From positions 1 through 64,000 of the forward strand of contig NZ_CAKMMP010000007.1 of NCBI RefSeq assembly GCF_927798175.1: a DNA stretch of 64,000 nucleotides, given 5' to 3'. A model generated the notes under the pieces. That model searched no databases and was not told the DNA's origin. It worked only from the letters and a program-made list of their open reading frames with translations. Positions 54,535 through 64,000 of this stretch are shown here, piece after piece; positions within the stretch are counted from its first letter, which is position 1, and each line of letters starts with the position of its first letter. The position numbers and the translations under genes are program-made. This DNA comes from Paenibacillus sp. JJ-223. Lineage in GTDB: Bacteria; Bacillota; Bacilli; Paenibacillales; Paenibacillaceae.

Positions 54535-56472
54535 TCACACCCGTTTTGAAGCAATCTCTTCTTTCAATTGAGCCACGATTTCATCCAAAGGCTTCATGCC
54601 TAAATCGCCTTCGCCCCGTTTACGCACGGATACACCTTCGGCATTGCGCTCGTTCTCTCCGACAACGAACATATATGGAAGTTTCTCCAATTGGGCTTCG
54701 CGAATTTTATAACCCAGCTTTTCGTTGCGAAGATCGGCTTCGGCGGAAATGCCTGCACGTTTCAGCTTGGCCTCCACTTCGCGGGCATAGTCGTCGAAAT
54801 AGGTGGATACCGGAATAACTTTAGCCTGTACCGGAGAGAGCCAGAGCGGCAGTGCGCCCGCAAAGTTCTCCAGCAGGAATGCCGTGAAACGCTCCATCGT
54901 ACTGATTACGCCGCGATGGATAACGACTGGGCGGTGTTTCTGTCCATCATCTCCGACATATTCCAGTTCGAAGCGTTCAGGGAGAAGGAAATCGAGCTGT
55001 ACAGTGGACAGCGTTTCTTCCTTGCCCAGAGCGGTTTTGATCTGAACGTCCAGCTTCGGACCGTAGAATGCCGCTTCGCCTTCGGCTTCATAGAACGGCA
55101 GGTTAAGCTCTTCTACGACTTCACGCAGCATACGCTGGGACATTTCCCACATTTCGTCGTTTTGGAAATACTTTTCCGTATCCTGCGGATCGCGGTACGA
55201 GAGACGGAAACGGTACTCGTCAATGCCGAAATCTTTATAAACCGTCTGAATCAGTTCGATCACGCGTGCAAATTCTTCTTTGATCTGGTCCGGACGGCAG
55301 AAAATATGGGAATCGTTCAGCGTCATTGCACGCACGCGATGCAGTCCTGTCAGTGCACCGGACATTTCGTAACGATGCATCATGCCCAGTTCGGCAATGC
55401 GGATCGGAAGGTCGCGATAGCTGTGCATGCTGGACTTGTACACCATCATATGGTGAGGACAGTTCATTGGGCGGAGCACGAGCTCTTCGTTATCCATTTC
55501 CATTTTCGGGAACATGTCCTCTTGATAATGCTCCCAGTGACCGGACGTTTTGTACAATTCCACGTTACCCAGAACCGGTGTGTAGACATGCTGGTATCCC
55601 AGGCTTTCCTCCAGGTCCACGATGTAACGCTCCAGTGTACGGCGAAGCTTCGCCCCGTTCGGCAGCCAGATCGGCAAGCCTTGACCCACGAGTTGGGAGA
55701 AGGTGAAGATTTCCAGTTCCTTGCCCAGCTTGCGGTGATCCCGCTTGCGGGCTTCTTCCAGCAGGCGCAGGTGCTCGTCCAGTTGTGCCTTTTTCACAAA
55801 AGCCGTGCCGTAGATACGCTGCAGCATTTTGTTTTTGCTGTCTCCGCGCCAGTAAGCCCCGGCAACGTTCATCAGTTTAAACACTTTGATTTTGCCTGTG
55901 GAAGGCACGTGCGGACCACGGCAAAGGTCAAAGAACTCGCCTTGCTCATAAATCGTAATTACGCTGTCTTCGGGCAGGTCACGGATCAGTTCCAGCTTGT
56001 ACGGATCGCCCACCTCTTCAAAGGTGCGGATCGCTTCTTCGCGGCTAACTTCTTTACGAACGATCGGCAGGTTTTCGCCAACAATGCGTTCCATTTCCTT
56101 CTCGATCTTTTGCAAATCTTCCGGGTTAAGCGGATGTTCCAAATCCATGTCGTAATAAAATCCGTCTTCGATAACAGGTCCCACGCCGAGATGAACCTCT
56201 TTGCTTCCGTACAAGCGTTTAACGGCTTGAGCGAGCAAGTGTGCGGTACTATGGCGCATCACTTCAAGTCCTTCGGGAGTATCCTGGGTCACGATTTCGA
56301 CCAAAGCTCCTTCATGAAGCGGTGTGGACAAGTCTACCACGATGCCATCCAATTTGCCGGCTACCGCATTTTTGCGCAATCCGCTGCTAATCGAAGCTGC
56401 TACGTCCTCAATGTTGCTTCCTTCGGCATATTCGCGGACGGAGCCGTCCGGAAGTTTAATGTTTACTGTCAT
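54535..56472 (-). CDS. thrS: Threonyl-tRNA synthetase
   Basis: A 645-residue class II synthetase: TGS domain ([15 protein letters not shown]), editing domain with [16 protein letters not shown], catalytic core with the zinc site Cys in [13 protein letters not shown] and motif 2 REFY-like [17 protein letters not shown], and the C-terminal anticodon domain ([19 protein letters not shown]). The ATG at 56472 has AGGAGG ten bases upstream; an ATG at 56481 is too close to that site. A T-box leader controls it by uncharged tRNA-Thr. Confidence 0.96.
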   Translation of the reverse strand: MTVNIKLPDGSVREYAEGSNIEDVAASISSGLRKNAVAGKLDGIVVDLSTPLHEGALVEIVTQDTPEGLEVMRHSTAHLLAQAVKRLYGSKEVHLGVGPVIEDGFYYDMDLEHPLNPEDLQKIEKEMERIVGENLPIVRKEVSREEAIRTFEEVGDPYKLELIRDLPEDSVITIYEQGEFFDLCRGPHVPSTGKIKVFKLMNVAGAYWRGDSKNKMLQRIYGTAFVKKAQLDEHLRLLEEARKRDHRKLGKELEIFTFSQLVGQGLPIWLPNGAKLRRTLERYIVDLEESLGYQHVYTPVLGNVELYKTSGHWEHYQEDMFPKMEMDNEELVLRPMNCPHHMMVYKSSMHSYRDLPIRIAELGMMHRYEMSGALTGLHRVRAMTLNDSHIFCRPDQIKEEFARVIELIQTVYKDFGIDEYRFRLSYRDPQDTEKYFQNDEMWEMSQRMLREVVEELNLPFYEAEGEAAFYGPKLDVQIKTALGKEETLSTVQLDFLLPERFELEYVGDDGQKHRPVVIHRGVISTMERFTAFLLENFAGALPLWLSPVQAKVIPVSTYFDDYAREVEAKLKRAGISAEADLRNEKLGYKIREAQLEKLPYMFVVGENERNAEGVSVRKRGEGDLGMKPLDEIVAQLKEEIASKRV

Positions 56473-56561
56473 TGGTCTCATTCCTCCTATGAATGTTAGA
56501 GCTGTGTCCTCACGGAGACGGACTGAAATCTATGCGGTTCCCGCCATTTCGGCAAAAACGC

Positions 56562-56595
56562 AAAAAACACCCGTCCCGGTCAAGGGACGAGTGTG
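56562..56595 (-). terminator. T-box leader terminator of thrS
   Basis: On the minus strand ACACTCGTCCC pairs with GGGACGGGTGT and is followed by TTTTTT. The antiterminator made with the T-box sequence competes with it. Confidence 0.8.
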
Positions 56596-56860
56596 ATCAT
56601 ACTCGTGGTTCCACCCTAATTCGGCTGCCTTTCACAAAACTTATGGCATGCAGCCCTCATTGGCATGTCGATAACGGGCATGACCCGGCAAGTCCTTACT
56701 CACGACGAATGCCTGTCGTCAGATGCACAGGCTTAGCCGTTTTCAAAACTGCAGCTACAAAGGGGTAAACCAAACGTGGCTTTCGGAGGAAATTTCAGCC
56801 TTGTTTCCCCTCTCTGCACCAACCTTGCGCATGGCCCATGTCTTTGTCAACGCTTTTATT
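56562..56860 (-). promoter_or_regulatory. T-box riboswitch of thrS
   Basis: The highly conserved T-box AGGGTGGAACCACG lies at 56604-56617 on the minus strand. A structured leader of about 240 bases lies upstream of it and a T-tailed terminator follows. Uncharged tRNA-Thr is expected to stabilise the antiterminator. An ACC threonine codon occurs in the candidate stem I region, but I could not fix the specifier loop with certainty. Confidence 0.88.
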
Positions 56861-56901
56861 GTAGATTGAATCGTATGGCCATGAAGTGAAGACTTCATGA
56901 A

Positions 56902-57855
56902 TCAACAGTTATTATAATTGCCAAGATCACTTGCGTCAAGACCTGTCATCAGCCCCGTCCGGAGCACCTCGCACTCGGGGCACTGGTGGCAGATCTGAAC
57001 CTTGTCCTCAAAAATGTTGCGGATCGTTGAAATAATAGGGAGATCCGGAGTGCGTGTGTGCAGCAGCACTTTTTCGGGAGAGATGGAGATCAAGGTGCTG
57101 ACAATCATGTCCTCAATGTCCATTTCCAGCTCCAGTCCCGGCATTTCGACGACAACCTGCTCGTCTTTTTGAACAGGCAGCGGATTGAACGAGGCATCGA
57201 ACACGCGGAACTCATGCGAGCCTTTGTGCACAAGATGTACCAGCGGCACCTTCGCTTCCTGGAAAAATACAAAGTATTTAAGCAGCCCCATAAACTCCTC
57301 GTACTGGCGATCCATCCAGAACTCATCAATGGCGTATTCCACCAGCTCCTGAAGCTCCTGTCTATACTGCTTTATACGGAAACGGATGATGCCTTCCAGC
57401 GAAAAAAAATGGACCTCCTCCAGATCCTTTCGCAAACCGCCGGCCAATGTATTTCGTCTCCGTTCCCTCATTCCCTGCTGCCCCATCACATGTTGATCAA
57501 GGAGCGGCATGAAAATCCGTTTAACCTTTTCGATCTCGTCTTGTTCCATCACCGAGCAGGCTTTGGAGATCAGGCGTTCCGCGATGGATCGTTCCTGGGT
57601 TTCCATAATGAAATCCGCCAAGCCGAATGCCAGCACTTCGCTGATTTTGGGCAGCCATTGCTGAAAATCGGCGTGCTTTTCATTGCCTCTGCATACCCAG
57701 ACGGCTCTCCCGTTCTTATGTTTGAACGTGAGCCGAAAACCTCTTTTGCTTATATGTAATCCTTTGGTTTTCTCTTTGACGCACCGGTAAAAACGTTCTG
57801 CCTCATCCGCTCCGGACACCTCTGTCCATACATTGAACAATTCCACGTCGCTCAC
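56902..57855 (-). CDS. ytxC: Putative sporulation protein YtxC
   Basis: A 317-residue protein of the YtxC family (DUF1444-unrelated, named from B. subtilis where ytxC also neighbours thrS). Notable parts are the conserved EYAIDEFWMDRQYEEFMGLLKYFVFFQE segment (about 185-212) and a C-terminal cluster HQCPECEVLRTG, which may bind a metal. No membrane helix is present. It lies directly upstream of the thrS leader, in the same direction. Its molecular function is unknown. Confidence 0.85.
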   Translation of the reverse strand: MSDVELFNVWTEVSGADEAERFYRCVKEKTKGLHISKRGFRLTFKHKNGRAVWVCRGNEKHADFQQWLPKISEVLAFGLADFIMETQERSIAERLISKACSVMEQDEIEKVKRIFMPLLDQHVMGQQGMRERRRNTLAGGLRKDLEEVHFFSLEGIIRFRIKQYRQELQELVEYAIDEFWMDRQYEEFMGLLKYFVFFQEAKVPLVHLVHKGSHEFRVFDASFNPLPVQKDEQVVVEMPGLELEMDIEDMIVSTLISISPEKVLLHTRTPDLPIISTIRNIFEDKVQICHQCPECEVLRTGLMTGLDASDLGNYNNC

Positions 57856-57956
57856 TCCTTTCCATCCTGTTCAAAGTATATGGCAAGGCCAACAGGGATA
57901 TACGAAGCGGATTGATGGAAAGGGTGTCATGATTTCTCAACATCGAATAATCCGGT

Positions 57957-57985
57957 TTGGAGAAAAGACAAAAATGTGTTATTAT
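57957..57985 (+). promoter_or_regulatory. Promoter of the orphan membrane protein gene
   Basis: TTGGAG and TATTAT with a 17-base spacer on the plus strand, about 40 bases before the ATG at 58027. Confidence 0.5.
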
Positions 57986-58026
57986 TTTTATAACAGTATG
58001 TTTCACGGAAAAGGAGGGAAGCCAAG

Positions 58027-58428
58027 ATGAGAACATATTCGGAATTGCTGAGATGCCTCATGATCGTTATTTTGTGCGTATTTCAGGGCTTGTGCTTCCC
58101 TATTCCCATGCAGTCGGAATCTGCTGTAGGTGTGTCTGTGGATGCAACCTCCAACAAGGAGGCGGCGCTTCAAATTACGGAGTCCCAGCAAAAGCCTTTA
58201 ATTCGCAAATATCCGCAAATCATGTCCAAGCTGCTGGCGGTTACGCATAGCAGGCCTGTGTTTCTTGTGGTCAACTTATTGTTGCTGCTGCGAATTCCCG
58301 CTCCCCGTCTGCCCTTTAAACCGTTGATTTATCTGTTTAAACGCAGATTATTTCTGCTGCCCATCAAATTCACGAGTTTGTTTGTGTCATCCCCTTCCTT
58401 TGCACCAAAGTACGCGAATGCGCTCTGA
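58027..58428 (+). CDS. Small membrane or secreted protein of unknown function
   Basis: A 133-residue protein I do not recognise. An N-terminal hydrophobic stretch (about 8-27) looks like a signal peptide or anchor; a second hydrophobic, Leu-rich part (about 80-118) ends in a basic segment (KRRLFLLPIKF). It has AAAAGGAGGG eight bases before the ATG and a plausible promoter, which supports it as a real gene. It stands alone between ytxC and the KhtTU pair. Confidence 0.6.
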   Translation: MRTYSELLRCLMIVILCVFQGLCFPIPMQSESAVGVSVDATSNKEAALQITESQQKPLIRKYPQIMSKLLAVTHSRPVFLVVNLLLLLRIPAPRLPFKPLIYLFKRRLFLLPIKFTSLFVSSPSFAPKYANAL

Positions 58429-58762
58429 TTGTGACGCAATCCGTATTTTAGGCTGCCTTGCATAGAGTCGCCTCTGCCCTCTTGGCACGACGGTGCGCTT
58501 GTGCATAACTTAATACCCATTATGCAAACGTTAATGATTGGATTGTTCGATAGCATCGTCTTATTCGAGCTGTAATTGTTGTACCTTGCTCACCCAAATT
58601 ACGACAAAGGCTGTGTAGTTGAAAGTCACGGCTCTGTTTACCTGTCTGAGCATGGCGTATTTTCACGTCCTCAATCCCCCGTTCCTCGGTGGACTATCAT
58701 CGGATTTTCGGGTAATCGCCTGACTTTCGACCGGCCTTCAATATTAAGGAGGCATTTAACGA
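58429..58762. other. 334-base gap before khtT
   Basis: Apart from the khtT ribosome site (AAGGAGG) no gene, terminator or known riboswitch pattern could be recognised. A structured leader controlling the antiporter is possible but not shown. Confidence 0.3.
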
Positions 58763-59257
58763 ATGGATGTACGTGAAACGGATTTGCCGGGAATCGGCCG
58801 AAAATTTCAGATTGAAACGAGCAGCGGAGACAAAATCGTTGTCATTATCCATGATGACGGAAGACGGGAAATGTATCATTTCGAATACGACGACCCTGAT
58901 CAAAGCATCTCCATGATCACGCTCGATGATCATGAGGCAAGACAAATTGCCGCCATTGTAGGCGGATTGACCTACAAACCGAAGCAGCTCGAAAACATTG
59001 AAGTCACTTTCGATGACCTGATCATCGAATGGTATAAAATCGAATCCTCTTTTGGCTGCATCGGCAAATCCATCGGAGAACTGGATGTGCGTCAGAACTC
59101 CGGGGCAACAGTCATTGCCGTTGTAGAGAAAAATCACAAAAAACATATCAGCCCCGGTCCGGAGGTCGTGATCACGGCAGAATCCACGGTTGTTGCCGTT
59201 GGCGAACGCAACCAGCAGAAGCTGTTCAAGTCTCTCCTTCTGACCGGAAGGGGGTGA
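58763..59257 (+). CDS. khtT: KhtT-like regulatory subunit of a K+/H+ antiporter
   Basis: A 164-residue cytoplasmic protein. The N-terminal half matches KhtT ([38 protein letters not shown], positions 1-39), and the C-terminal half is an RCK_C/TrkA-C ligand-binding domain ([38 protein letters not shown]). In B. subtilis KhtT binds cyclic-di-AMP and activates KhtU. It precedes the antiporter gene by only four bases. No khtS gene is seen. Confidence 0.92.
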   Translation: MDVRETDLPGIGRKFQIETSSGDKIVVIIHDDGRREMYHFEYDDPDQSISMITLDDHEARQIAAIVGGLTYKPKQLENIEVTFDDLIIEWYKIESSFGCIGKSIGELDVRQNSGATVIAVVEKNHKKHISPGPEVVITAESTVVAVGERNQQKLFKSLLLTGRG

Positions 59258-59261
59258 CTGC

Positions 59262-60500
59262 ATGGACCATTTGGTATTTGAAATCGGTTTGGCCCTTGTG
59301 CTCATTGCGGCTGCGGGCCTGATCTCGGCAAAACTGCGCTTTTCGGTCGTTCCGTTCTACATCTTGATCGGGATGGCCGTCGGCCCCCATGCGATGAAAA
59401 TCTGGCATTTGGATTTTCGTTTTATCGAAAGCCAACCCTTCATCGACTTTATGGGACGAATCGGGATTCTGTTCCTGCTCTTCTATCTCGGATTGGAATT
59501 CTCGGTCGGAAGATTGATCAAATCCGGCCGTTCCATCGCGGTCGGTGGTTCGATCTATATCGCCATCAACTTTACTCTAGGTTTGGTACTCGGTTTTGCT
59601 GCGCAATTTCCGGTAGCGGAAGCGCTCGTTATCGCTGGAATCACGACCATCTCCTCCAGTGCCATCGTGGCCAAAGTGCTGGTTGACCTTAAACGGACGG
59701 CAAACCCGGAAACGGAAATGATTCTTGGCATTATTATGTTCGAGGATGTGTTCCTCGCCGTATATATTTCCATCCTGTCCGGACTGGTGCTCAGCGACTC
59801 GTCTTCCATCGGAGGCGTGCTCATGTCCGCTCTTGTCGCACTTGGTTTCATGCTTATCGTCATCATACTGGGGCGCAAGGCGACGCCATTGCTGAACAAA
59901 GCTCTCAAAATCCGTTCCAACGAGCTATTCTCGCTTGTCGTTTTCGGTGCATTGTTCCTGGTTGCCGGATTCTCCGAAACCATTCACGTTGCGGAAGCCA
60001 TCGGTGCCTTGCTCGTTGGTCTGGTACTGGCGGAAACGGAGCATGCGAAACGCATTGAACACTTGATTCTGCCATTCCGCGACTTCTTCGGCGCCATCTT
60101 TTTCTTCAGCTTCGGTCTGTCTATCGATCCGTTGGCCTTGGGCGGGGAAGCGGTATGGCTTGCCTTGATCGCGGTGGTCGTTACCTTATTCGGCAACTTC
60201 CTGGCAGGCATGCTGGCAGGACGAAGCGCCGGACTTTCACCGAAAGCTTCCGCCAATATCGGACTGACTATTGTCTCACGCGGTGAGTTTTCTATCATCA
60301 TGGCCAACATGGGCAAAGCAGGCGGACTACTGCCGATTCTGCAGCCTTTCGCGGCACTGTACGTTCTGATTCTGGCTATACTCGGGCCGTTGTTGACCAA
60401 AGAATCCAAGCACGTCTTCCGATTGCTGGACAAAATATTCAAGTTCAAGAACCCTCGTAAAAAGAAAGAAGAAACCAAGGTGCTTCAGGAAGAAGGCTGA
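59262..60500 (+). CDS. khtU: CPA2 K+/H+ antiporter KhtU-like
   Basis: A 412-residue membrane antiporter with about 12 helices of the Na_H_Exchanger family. Seen are GIGMAVGPHAMK-like N-terminal helices, AGITTISSSAIVAKVL and the acidic-site region MFEDVFLAVYISILSG. It exports K+ in exchange for H+ under the control of KhtT, protecting against excess potassium or alkaline conditions. It is in one operon with khtT. Confidence 0.92.
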   Translation: MDHLVFEIGLALVLIAAAGLISAKLRFSVVPFYILIGMAVGPHAMKIWHLDFRFIESQPFIDFMGRIGILFLLFYLGLEFSVGRLIKSGRSIAVGGSIYIAINFTLGLVLGFAAQFPVAEALVIAGITTISSSAIVAKVLVDLKRTANPETEMILGIIMFEDVFLAVYISILSGLVLSDSSSIGGVLMSALVALGFMLIVIILGRKATPLLNKALKIRSNELFSLVVFGALFLVAGFSETIHVAEAIGALLVGLVLAETEHAKRIEHLILPFRDFFGAIFFFSFGLSIDPLALGGEAVWLALIAVVVTLFGNFLAGMLAGRSAGLSPKASANIGLTIVSRGEFSIIMANMGKAGGLLPILQPFAALYVLILAILGPLLTKESKHVFRLLDKIFKFKNPRKKKEETKVLQEEG

Positions 60501-60606
60501 TGTCTTCTGACCCAGGCATTCCCTTGAAACCAATCGCGGCTCATTCGCCGTTCTTTCTGTAACCCACCCGGGGAGAAGGGCTCGCAGCCGCAAAGGAGGA
60601 TGACGC

Positions 60607-61512
60607 ATGAAAGCACCTCTGATCTCGGCTAATCCGGCGCAATCGCCCGCCAAGACCCGAACGAAGCCTACGCATCGTCTGCTTAACCTGCTTTTGGTGG
60701 TCGTTGGCGGCATTCTGGCCTCCGTGGGCCTTGAATTGTTCTTACATCCGAACAAAATCATTATCGGCGGAATCACGGGCCTGTCCTCGCTATTCGCTCA
60801 CTGGACAGAGATGCGAATCGGTTTGTTCCTGTTTTTGTTTAATGTACCTTTTATTTTTCTGTCCTATCGGATCGTTCAAAAAAAGTTCGTATTGGTCAGC
60901 GTTCTCGGGCTGGTTGTCTTTTCGATCGGTGCCCTCGTGCTTTATCCAATGCCGCCACTGGTAGAGCATCCTCTGGCTGCAGCCATCTTCGGCGGTCTGT
61001 GCCTTGGACTAGGCATCGGACTTGTAGTAAGGTATGGCGGAACGCTGGATACGCTGGAAATCGGTGATCCGTCCTCCCGTCCGCCGGAACGCCTGTTTAG
61101 CGGGAAGCGGATGCTGGTTGAAAAAATAATTATGCTGATCAACTTGTTGATTCTGACGGCAGCCGGTGTTGTATTCGGCTGGGATCAAGCGATGTATTCC
61201 GTGATTGCCTACCTGATTGCGTACGAGATGGTGTATATTGCTTTTCGGGGATTTACGTCGAAGCGCAAGTTGTATATATTGACCTCCAAAAGCGATCAGG
61301 TGCAGGCCGCGCTGCGCAAACGACTGCGTCGTGAACCTGGAATACCGTTTGCAGCTGCAGACATAACGCAACCCGCTAACGCGGATGGCTGGATTCAGCA
61401 AATTCCCGGCACGCTCTATTATGAAATCCACGTTCTGGAAATGATCTGGCTCAAATCGGTCGTACGGCATATCGATCCGCATGCCGGCATCGTTACCCAC
61501 CCTGAAAAATAA
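60607..61512 (+). CDS. YitT-family membrane protein with DUF2179 domain
   Basis: A 301-residue protein. Five to six helices at about 25-225 (YitT_membrane; motif LFLHPNKIIIGGITGLSSL and GLGIGLVVRYGGTLDTLEI) are followed by a cytoplasmic DUF2179 domain (SKRKLYILTSKSDQVQAALRKRL). AAAGGAGG lies seven bases before the ATG. It follows khtU after about 100 bases in the same direction and may be cotranscribed. Function of the family is unknown; transport is suspected. Confidence 0.88.
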   Translation: MKAPLISANPAQSPAKTRTKPTHRLLNLLLVVVGGILASVGLELFLHPNKIIIGGITGLSSLFAHWTEMRIGLFLFLFNVPFIFLSYRIVQKKFVLVSVLGLVVFSIGALVLYPMPPLVEHPLAAAIFGGLCLGLGIGLVVRYGGTLDTLEIGDPSSRPPERLFSGKRMLVEKIIMLINLLILTAAGVVFGWDQAMYSVIAYLIAYEMVYIAFRGFTSKRKLYILTSKSDQVQAALRKRLRREPGIPFAAADITQPANADGWIQQIPGTLYYEIHVLEMIWLKSVVRHIDPHAGIVTHPEK

Positions 61513-61867
61513 CCAGGGGATTCAAATAAAAACTCTCTCTGATCTGTGTGTGGCATGCTTCCGCACCAGATCAGAGAGAGTTTTTTGTTGTTATAGAAAC
61601 TGCATTAATCAATCACACTAGGCCACTACGAGTGCAGTACCATCTTCCGATCGCTGTTATCCCCAGATTATTTTGAATCTCCTTTTCTAAGGAGTAATCC
61701 GGTGATAAGCCTATGCTTCCGATGCAGCTTTCTTTCAGAAAGCTTTTAAGCGAACGCTTCGCTTCTTCAGATTGGTTCTGCCTCTTCGTTAACGTGTGTA
61801 TATTTTTTGCCGTTTATATATTTATTTCGCAGCACACGTCCGCCAAATTCCCGGTCGGCACATTTCT
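61513..61867. other. Intergenic region after the YitT gene
   Basis: A 355-base gap holding a strong bidirectional terminator near its left end. From 61590 on it is AT-rich and no supported gene is seen. Confidence 0.5.
61529..61586. terminator. Strong terminator after the YitT gene
   Basis: AAAACTCTCTCTGATCT (61529-61545) and its exact complement (61568-61584) form a 17-bp stem with a T-run on both sides. Confidence 0.92.
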
Positions 61868-62881
61868 TTACAGTTCAACAACGGCTTTTACGGCCTGCGT
61901 TTCAGGGAGCAGCAGCCGATTCATGAAATCAGGCAATTCCTCGAAGCGTGCCCTGTGGGTAATGAAGCCGTCCATATTCAACGTTTTCCCGCGCAATACA
62001 GCCATCACACGTTCAAAGTCCTCACGTGTGGCGTTGCGGCTTCCCAGCACTTCCATCTCGCGTTTGTGAAATTCGGGATCATGCAAAACAATGTCCGCCT
62101 TCACCAAACCGACATAAATCAATTGCCCACCATGAGCAACATAACGAATCGCTTCATTCATCGATTGCACGTTTCCGGTGGCGTCAAAAACGGAGGTTGC
62201 AAAATCGCCTGAGGTTAAATCGGCAATCCGGACTGCTGCGTCGTCCGCTGCAATAACAAGTTCATCCGCCCCGGCCCAGGTCCGGCCGAGTTCCAGCCTG
62301 TTCGCATTTCGGTCGACAGCAATGACCCTCGCTCCTGCCTGCTTCGCAAATGCCATAACGCCCAGACCGATCGGTCCGGCTCCGATGACCACGACCTGAT
62401 CTCCAGGTTGTATGGCCGACCTTCTGACGGCATGCGCGCCAATGCTGAGTGGTTCGATCATGGCCGTTTCGTCCAGGGTCAGGCCGTTTGCCTTGACCAG
62501 GTGTGACACGGGAACGGCAATTTGCTCGCGCATCCCGCCATCCACATGCACGCCCATCACCTGCATGGAAACACAACAGTTGGTTTTGCCTCTTCGGCAC
62601 GCGATGCATTGACCGCAGTGAAGATAAGGAATGATGCTAACCTGATCTCCCGGCTGCAAACCGGCTTCATTGTTTCCGATTTGATCAATTACGCCTGCCA
62701 ATTCATGCCCCAAAATACGCGGGTAAGTAAAAAAAGGCTGATTTCCTTTATACGCATGAAGATCGGTGCCGCAAATGCCTATTCTGCGAATCGATACCAG
62801 CGCTTCTTGATCACCCATGACAGGCTCGTCCACATGCCGAAGGGCCAGACGGTTAATCTCTTCGCATACGATCGCTCTCAT
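61868..62881 (-). CDS. Zinc-dependent alcohol dehydrogenase (sorbitol/threonine dehydrogenase type)
   Basis: A 337-residue medium-chain dehydrogenase. Catalytic zinc ligands are in GICGTDLHAYKG and GHELAGVID; the structural zinc loop is CGQCIACRRGKTNCC; the NAD site is VVVIGAGPIGLGVMAFA. It would oxidise a sugar alcohol or hydroxy acid; the substrate is not readable. It overlaps the aldo-keto reductase gene by four bases, so the two likely act in one pathway, possibly for a sugar such as L-fucose or a deoxy sugar (inference). Confidence 0.9.
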   Translation of the reverse strand: MRAIVCEEINRLALRHVDEPVMGDQEALVSIRRIGICGTDLHAYKGNQPFFTYPRILGHELAGVIDQIGNNEAGLQPGDQVSIIPYLHCGQCIACRRGKTNCCVSMQVMGVHVDGGMREQIAVPVSHLVKANGLTLDETAMIEPLSIGAHAVRRSAIQPGDQVVVIGAGPIGLGVMAFAKQAGARVIAVDRNANRLELGRTWAGADELVIAADDAAVRIADLTSGDFATSVFDATGNVQSMNEAIRYVAHGGQLIYVGLVKADIVLHDPEFHKREMEVLGSRNATREDFERVMAVLRGKTLNMDGFITHRARFEELPDFMNRLLLPETQAVKAVVEL

Positions 62882-63843
62882 TTCGGTTCCCCCTTGGCTG
62901 TCTGCTGCCTTTTTTCGTTATATTCGGGCCGTCCGCTCGTCCAGGTGACATTATGGATCGGAGCCAAAATGCGGAGCACCTCGTTCAGCAATTCCTCATC
63001 CATAGGCTCCTCGATCCAGGCCACGTTGTTGCGAATGTTCCGCTCATTTGCACTGCTCACCAGCGTGGTCGGAATTCTTTCGTGGGCTGTGGCAAACTGC
63101 ACGGCCAGCTTGGCGATATCGCTCCCCTGTTCCGTGCAGAAGCGGGCTGCGTCCAGACATGCCTGCTTCACCTCGTCATCCGCAGGATGCCAAGCAGGCG
63201 TTCCTCTCGTGCTTAACAATCCCATCGAAAGAGGAGAGGCGTTGACCAGGCCCACGCCTTCTTTGTCCAGAAGCGGCAGCAAGGACAATAAAGAATTGTC
63301 GTTCAGCGCATAATGGCAATAGGAGATGATGGCATCCGCCTCAAGCCGAGGCAGCATGTATTCGAACAGCTGCAGGGGCAAGCCGCAAATGCCCGCATAT
63401 CGGATAATGCCTTGTTCTTTCAGCTGCAACAGCGTCGGAAACGCTTCCTCAATGATGATGTCGGCCGGAACGAATTCGATATCATGCAAAAAGAGGATAT
63501 CGATATACTCCGTATGGAGCCGCGCCAAACTTTCCTGCACGCTGTCCAATATGCGTTGGCGGGAGAAATCGAATGCGTTTTCACCGTAACGTCCTGCTTT
63601 TGTAGAGAGCGTATACGAACTGCGCGGGAGCGACTTAAGCGCCTCGCCGAGCACCGTTTCCGCTTTGGTCAACCCATAATAAGGGGAAACATCGATATAA
63701 TTCATTCCTGCGTCCACCGCCGCATGCACGGTCCGTATGCCTTCGCTGCGATCAATATCCCGAAATACCGAACCCAGGGAGGATGCACCAAAACTGAGCA
63801 CGGGCACCTTCAGGCCTGTATTGCCCAACACTCTTTGTTTCAT
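62878..63843 (-). CDS. Aldo-keto reductase (L-fucose/D-threo-aldose dehydrogenase-like)
   Basis: A 321-residue aldo-keto reductase. Seen are RVLGNTGLKVPVLSFGASSLGSVF, the catalytic Asp-Tyr pair in AGMNYIDVSPYYG, Lys in TLSTKAGRYG and the cofactor-site FATAHERIPTTLVSS. Its sequence type is close to L-galactose/L-fucose and D-threo-aldose dehydrogenases. The ATG at 63843 is preferred, with AAAGGAG upstream, though spacing is long; 63864 is an in-frame alternative. It is the first gene of a two-gene operon at the window edge. Confidence 0.88.
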   Translation of the reverse strand: MKQRVLGNTGLKVPVLSFGASSLGSVFRDIDRSEGIRTVHAAVDAGMNYIDVSPYYGLTKAETVLGEALKSLPRSSYTLSTKAGRYGENAFDFSRQRILDSVQESLARLHTEYIDILFLHDIEFVPADIIIEEAFPTLLQLKEQGIIRYAGICGLPLQLFEYMLPRLEADAIISYCHYALNDNSLLSLLPLLDKEGVGLVNASPLSMGLLSTRGTPAWHPADDEVKQACLDAARFCTEQGSDIAKLAVQFATAHERIPTTLVSSANERNIRNNVAWIEEPMDEELLNEVLRILAPIHNVTWTSGRPEYNEKRQQTAKGEPK

Positions 63844-64000
63844 AAGGAAGCCCACTCCTTTCATGATGATATATACTTCTTCCGTTCTGAATGCCCTTTC
63901 ATTTTATCAGCTTAAAATGATTATAAAATAGCGTTCAACGTGCAATATGTACTCTTTTTTGATCTTTTTCTGAGCTTTATTCGATTATATTTTTTGTAGG

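Noticed and set aside
54691..56499. 602-residue open frame opposite thrS
   Set aside because: It is wholly antisense to a clear threonyl-tRNA synthetase gene, lacks a ribosome site and any recognisable domain; a by-product of codon bias.
58429..58762. Cyclic-di-AMP (ydaO) riboswitch before khtT
   Set aside because: Considered because of the KhtTU context, but the conserved ydaO core sequences could not be found by eye.
61713..62069. 118-residue plus-strand frame at the ADH 3' end
   Set aside because: Mostly antisense to the alcohol dehydrogenase and its AAGGAG is too far from the start codon.

Overview
This window reads as one stretch of the chromosome of an aerobic, endospore-forming Firmicute, most probably a Paenibacillus. 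The grounds are strong GGAGG-type ribosome sites, GTG/TTG starts, sporulation genes (yhbH, spoVR family, prkA, ytxC, a SASP-like gene), a T-box before thrS, a GlnR-type box before glnA, LiaFSR and CssRS/HtrA-like stress loci, and a paeninodin-type lasso peptide cluster. No tRNA, rRNA, CRISPR, prophage or insertion sequence was seen.

1-9.3 kb: a lasso peptide cluster on the minus strand. Order: PAPS-dependent sulfotransferase, lasso cyclase (C), a 45-residue precursor (A), HPr-kinase-like peptide kinase (K), RRE protein (B1), leader peptidase (B2), nucleotidyltransferase, ABC exporter (D). A tail-to-tail APS kinase gene (cysC) could supply PAPS. The core is 23 residues (Ala1, Asp9, C-terminal Ser23, Tyr19), so a phosphorylated and possibly sulfated lasso peptide is predicted. 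The operon promoter carries an inverted repeat in its spacer.

9.4-27.5 kb: an MFS transporter; the yhbH-spoVR pair and prkA (the YeaH/YcgB/YeaG module) separated by an MHYT-PAS-GGDEF-EAL protein, a LacI regulator and a globin-coupled sensor; a DUF2161 protein, an azoreductase, a PLP aminotransferase, a ComA-like regulator, and a membrane/phosphodiester-glycosidase pair followed by a 34-residue membrane peptide.

27.6-39 kb: a carbohydrate operon (esterase, two CUT1 permeases, binding lipoprotein, GH3 beta-glucosidase, GH94 phosphorylase) resembling the beta-1,2-glucooligosaccharide system of Listeria. A consensus promoter is followed by two matching 24-bp operators. A divergent serine hydrolase has a cre-like site.

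39-57.9 kb: housekeeping and stress genes: AbrB-like regulator, trmL, serC, a GSI-beta-type glnA, DAHP synthase, ispH, a two-component system plus HtrA, liaFSR, SASP-like protein, 3D-domain protein, thrS with T-box, ytxC.

58-64 kb: an orphan small membrane protein, the KhtTU-type K+/H+ antiporter, a YitT-family protein, and a dehydrogenase/aldo-keto reductase pair at the right edge.

The strongest candidates for new biology are the sulfotransferase/kinase/nucleotidyltransferase lasso cluster and the two operator architectures (lasso promoter and beta-glucan promoter). All functions are inferred from reading the sequence; no search was run.
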